6,749 bases of DNA from positions 1 to 6,749 of the forward strand of contig JAGNOY010000114.1 in NCBI GenBank assembly GCA_017989935.1, in the 5' to 3' direction. Below the pieces are notes generated by a model. It was not told the origin of the DNA. It saw nothing but the letters and a program-made list of their open reading frames with translations, and made no database searches. Position 1 is the first letter of the stretch; each line of letters begins with the position of its first letter. This DNA is from Chitinophagaceae bacterium. Lineage in GTDB: Bacteria; Bacteroidota; Bacteroidia; Chitinophagales; Chitinophagaceae. Made by a program: the position numbers and the translations under genes. Positions 6,748-6,749 of this stretch are shown in pieces.

Positions 6748-6749
6748 GA

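Overview
The window looks like a piece of a Bacteroidota chromosome, probably of the Chitinophagia/Sphingobacteria/Flavobacteria type. The signs are a SusC/CirA-like TonB-dependent receptor with an N-terminal carboxypeptidase-regulatory-like domain, AT-rich genes without strong Shine-Dalgarno sequences, and an intergenic structured repeat of a kind I recall from Bacteroidota genomes. The organism assignment is inference.

Left part (1-2451): the end of a small heavy-metal-associated (HMA) protein (3-170, 5' end outside the window) is followed by a TonB-dependent outer-membrane receptor (start taken at 214, stop at 2451). The two probably form a metal-handling pair. The 43-nt gap between them and the receptor start codon are covered by a 13-bp perfect inverted repeat (180-218) that could hide the start from ribosomes or act as an attenuator.

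Middle (2451-2691): no protein gene is visible. The first 174 bases, starting on the last base of the receptor stop codon, fold on paper into a compact two-armed RNA/DNA element closed by a terminal helix. It is about 50% GC, clearly richer than the genes around it.

Right part (2692-6581): three same-strand genes are packed closely: an ABC ATPase (210 aa), an FtsX/LolC-like permease (393 aa, start overlapping the ATPase stop by one base), and the replication-restart helicase PriA 36 nt further on. The ATPase lacks the switch (H-loop) histidine and has an altered Walker A. PriA lacks the usual N-terminal 3'-DNA-binding domain, and no room for it remains upstream. The right edge (6643-6747, minus strand) carries a 34-residue C-terminal fragment of a convergent gene, possibly a transposase.

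No CRISPR array, tRNA, rRNA or complete mobile element is visible. The most interesting items are the structured repeat, the short PriA, the degenerate ABC ATPase, and the hairpin over the receptor start codon.
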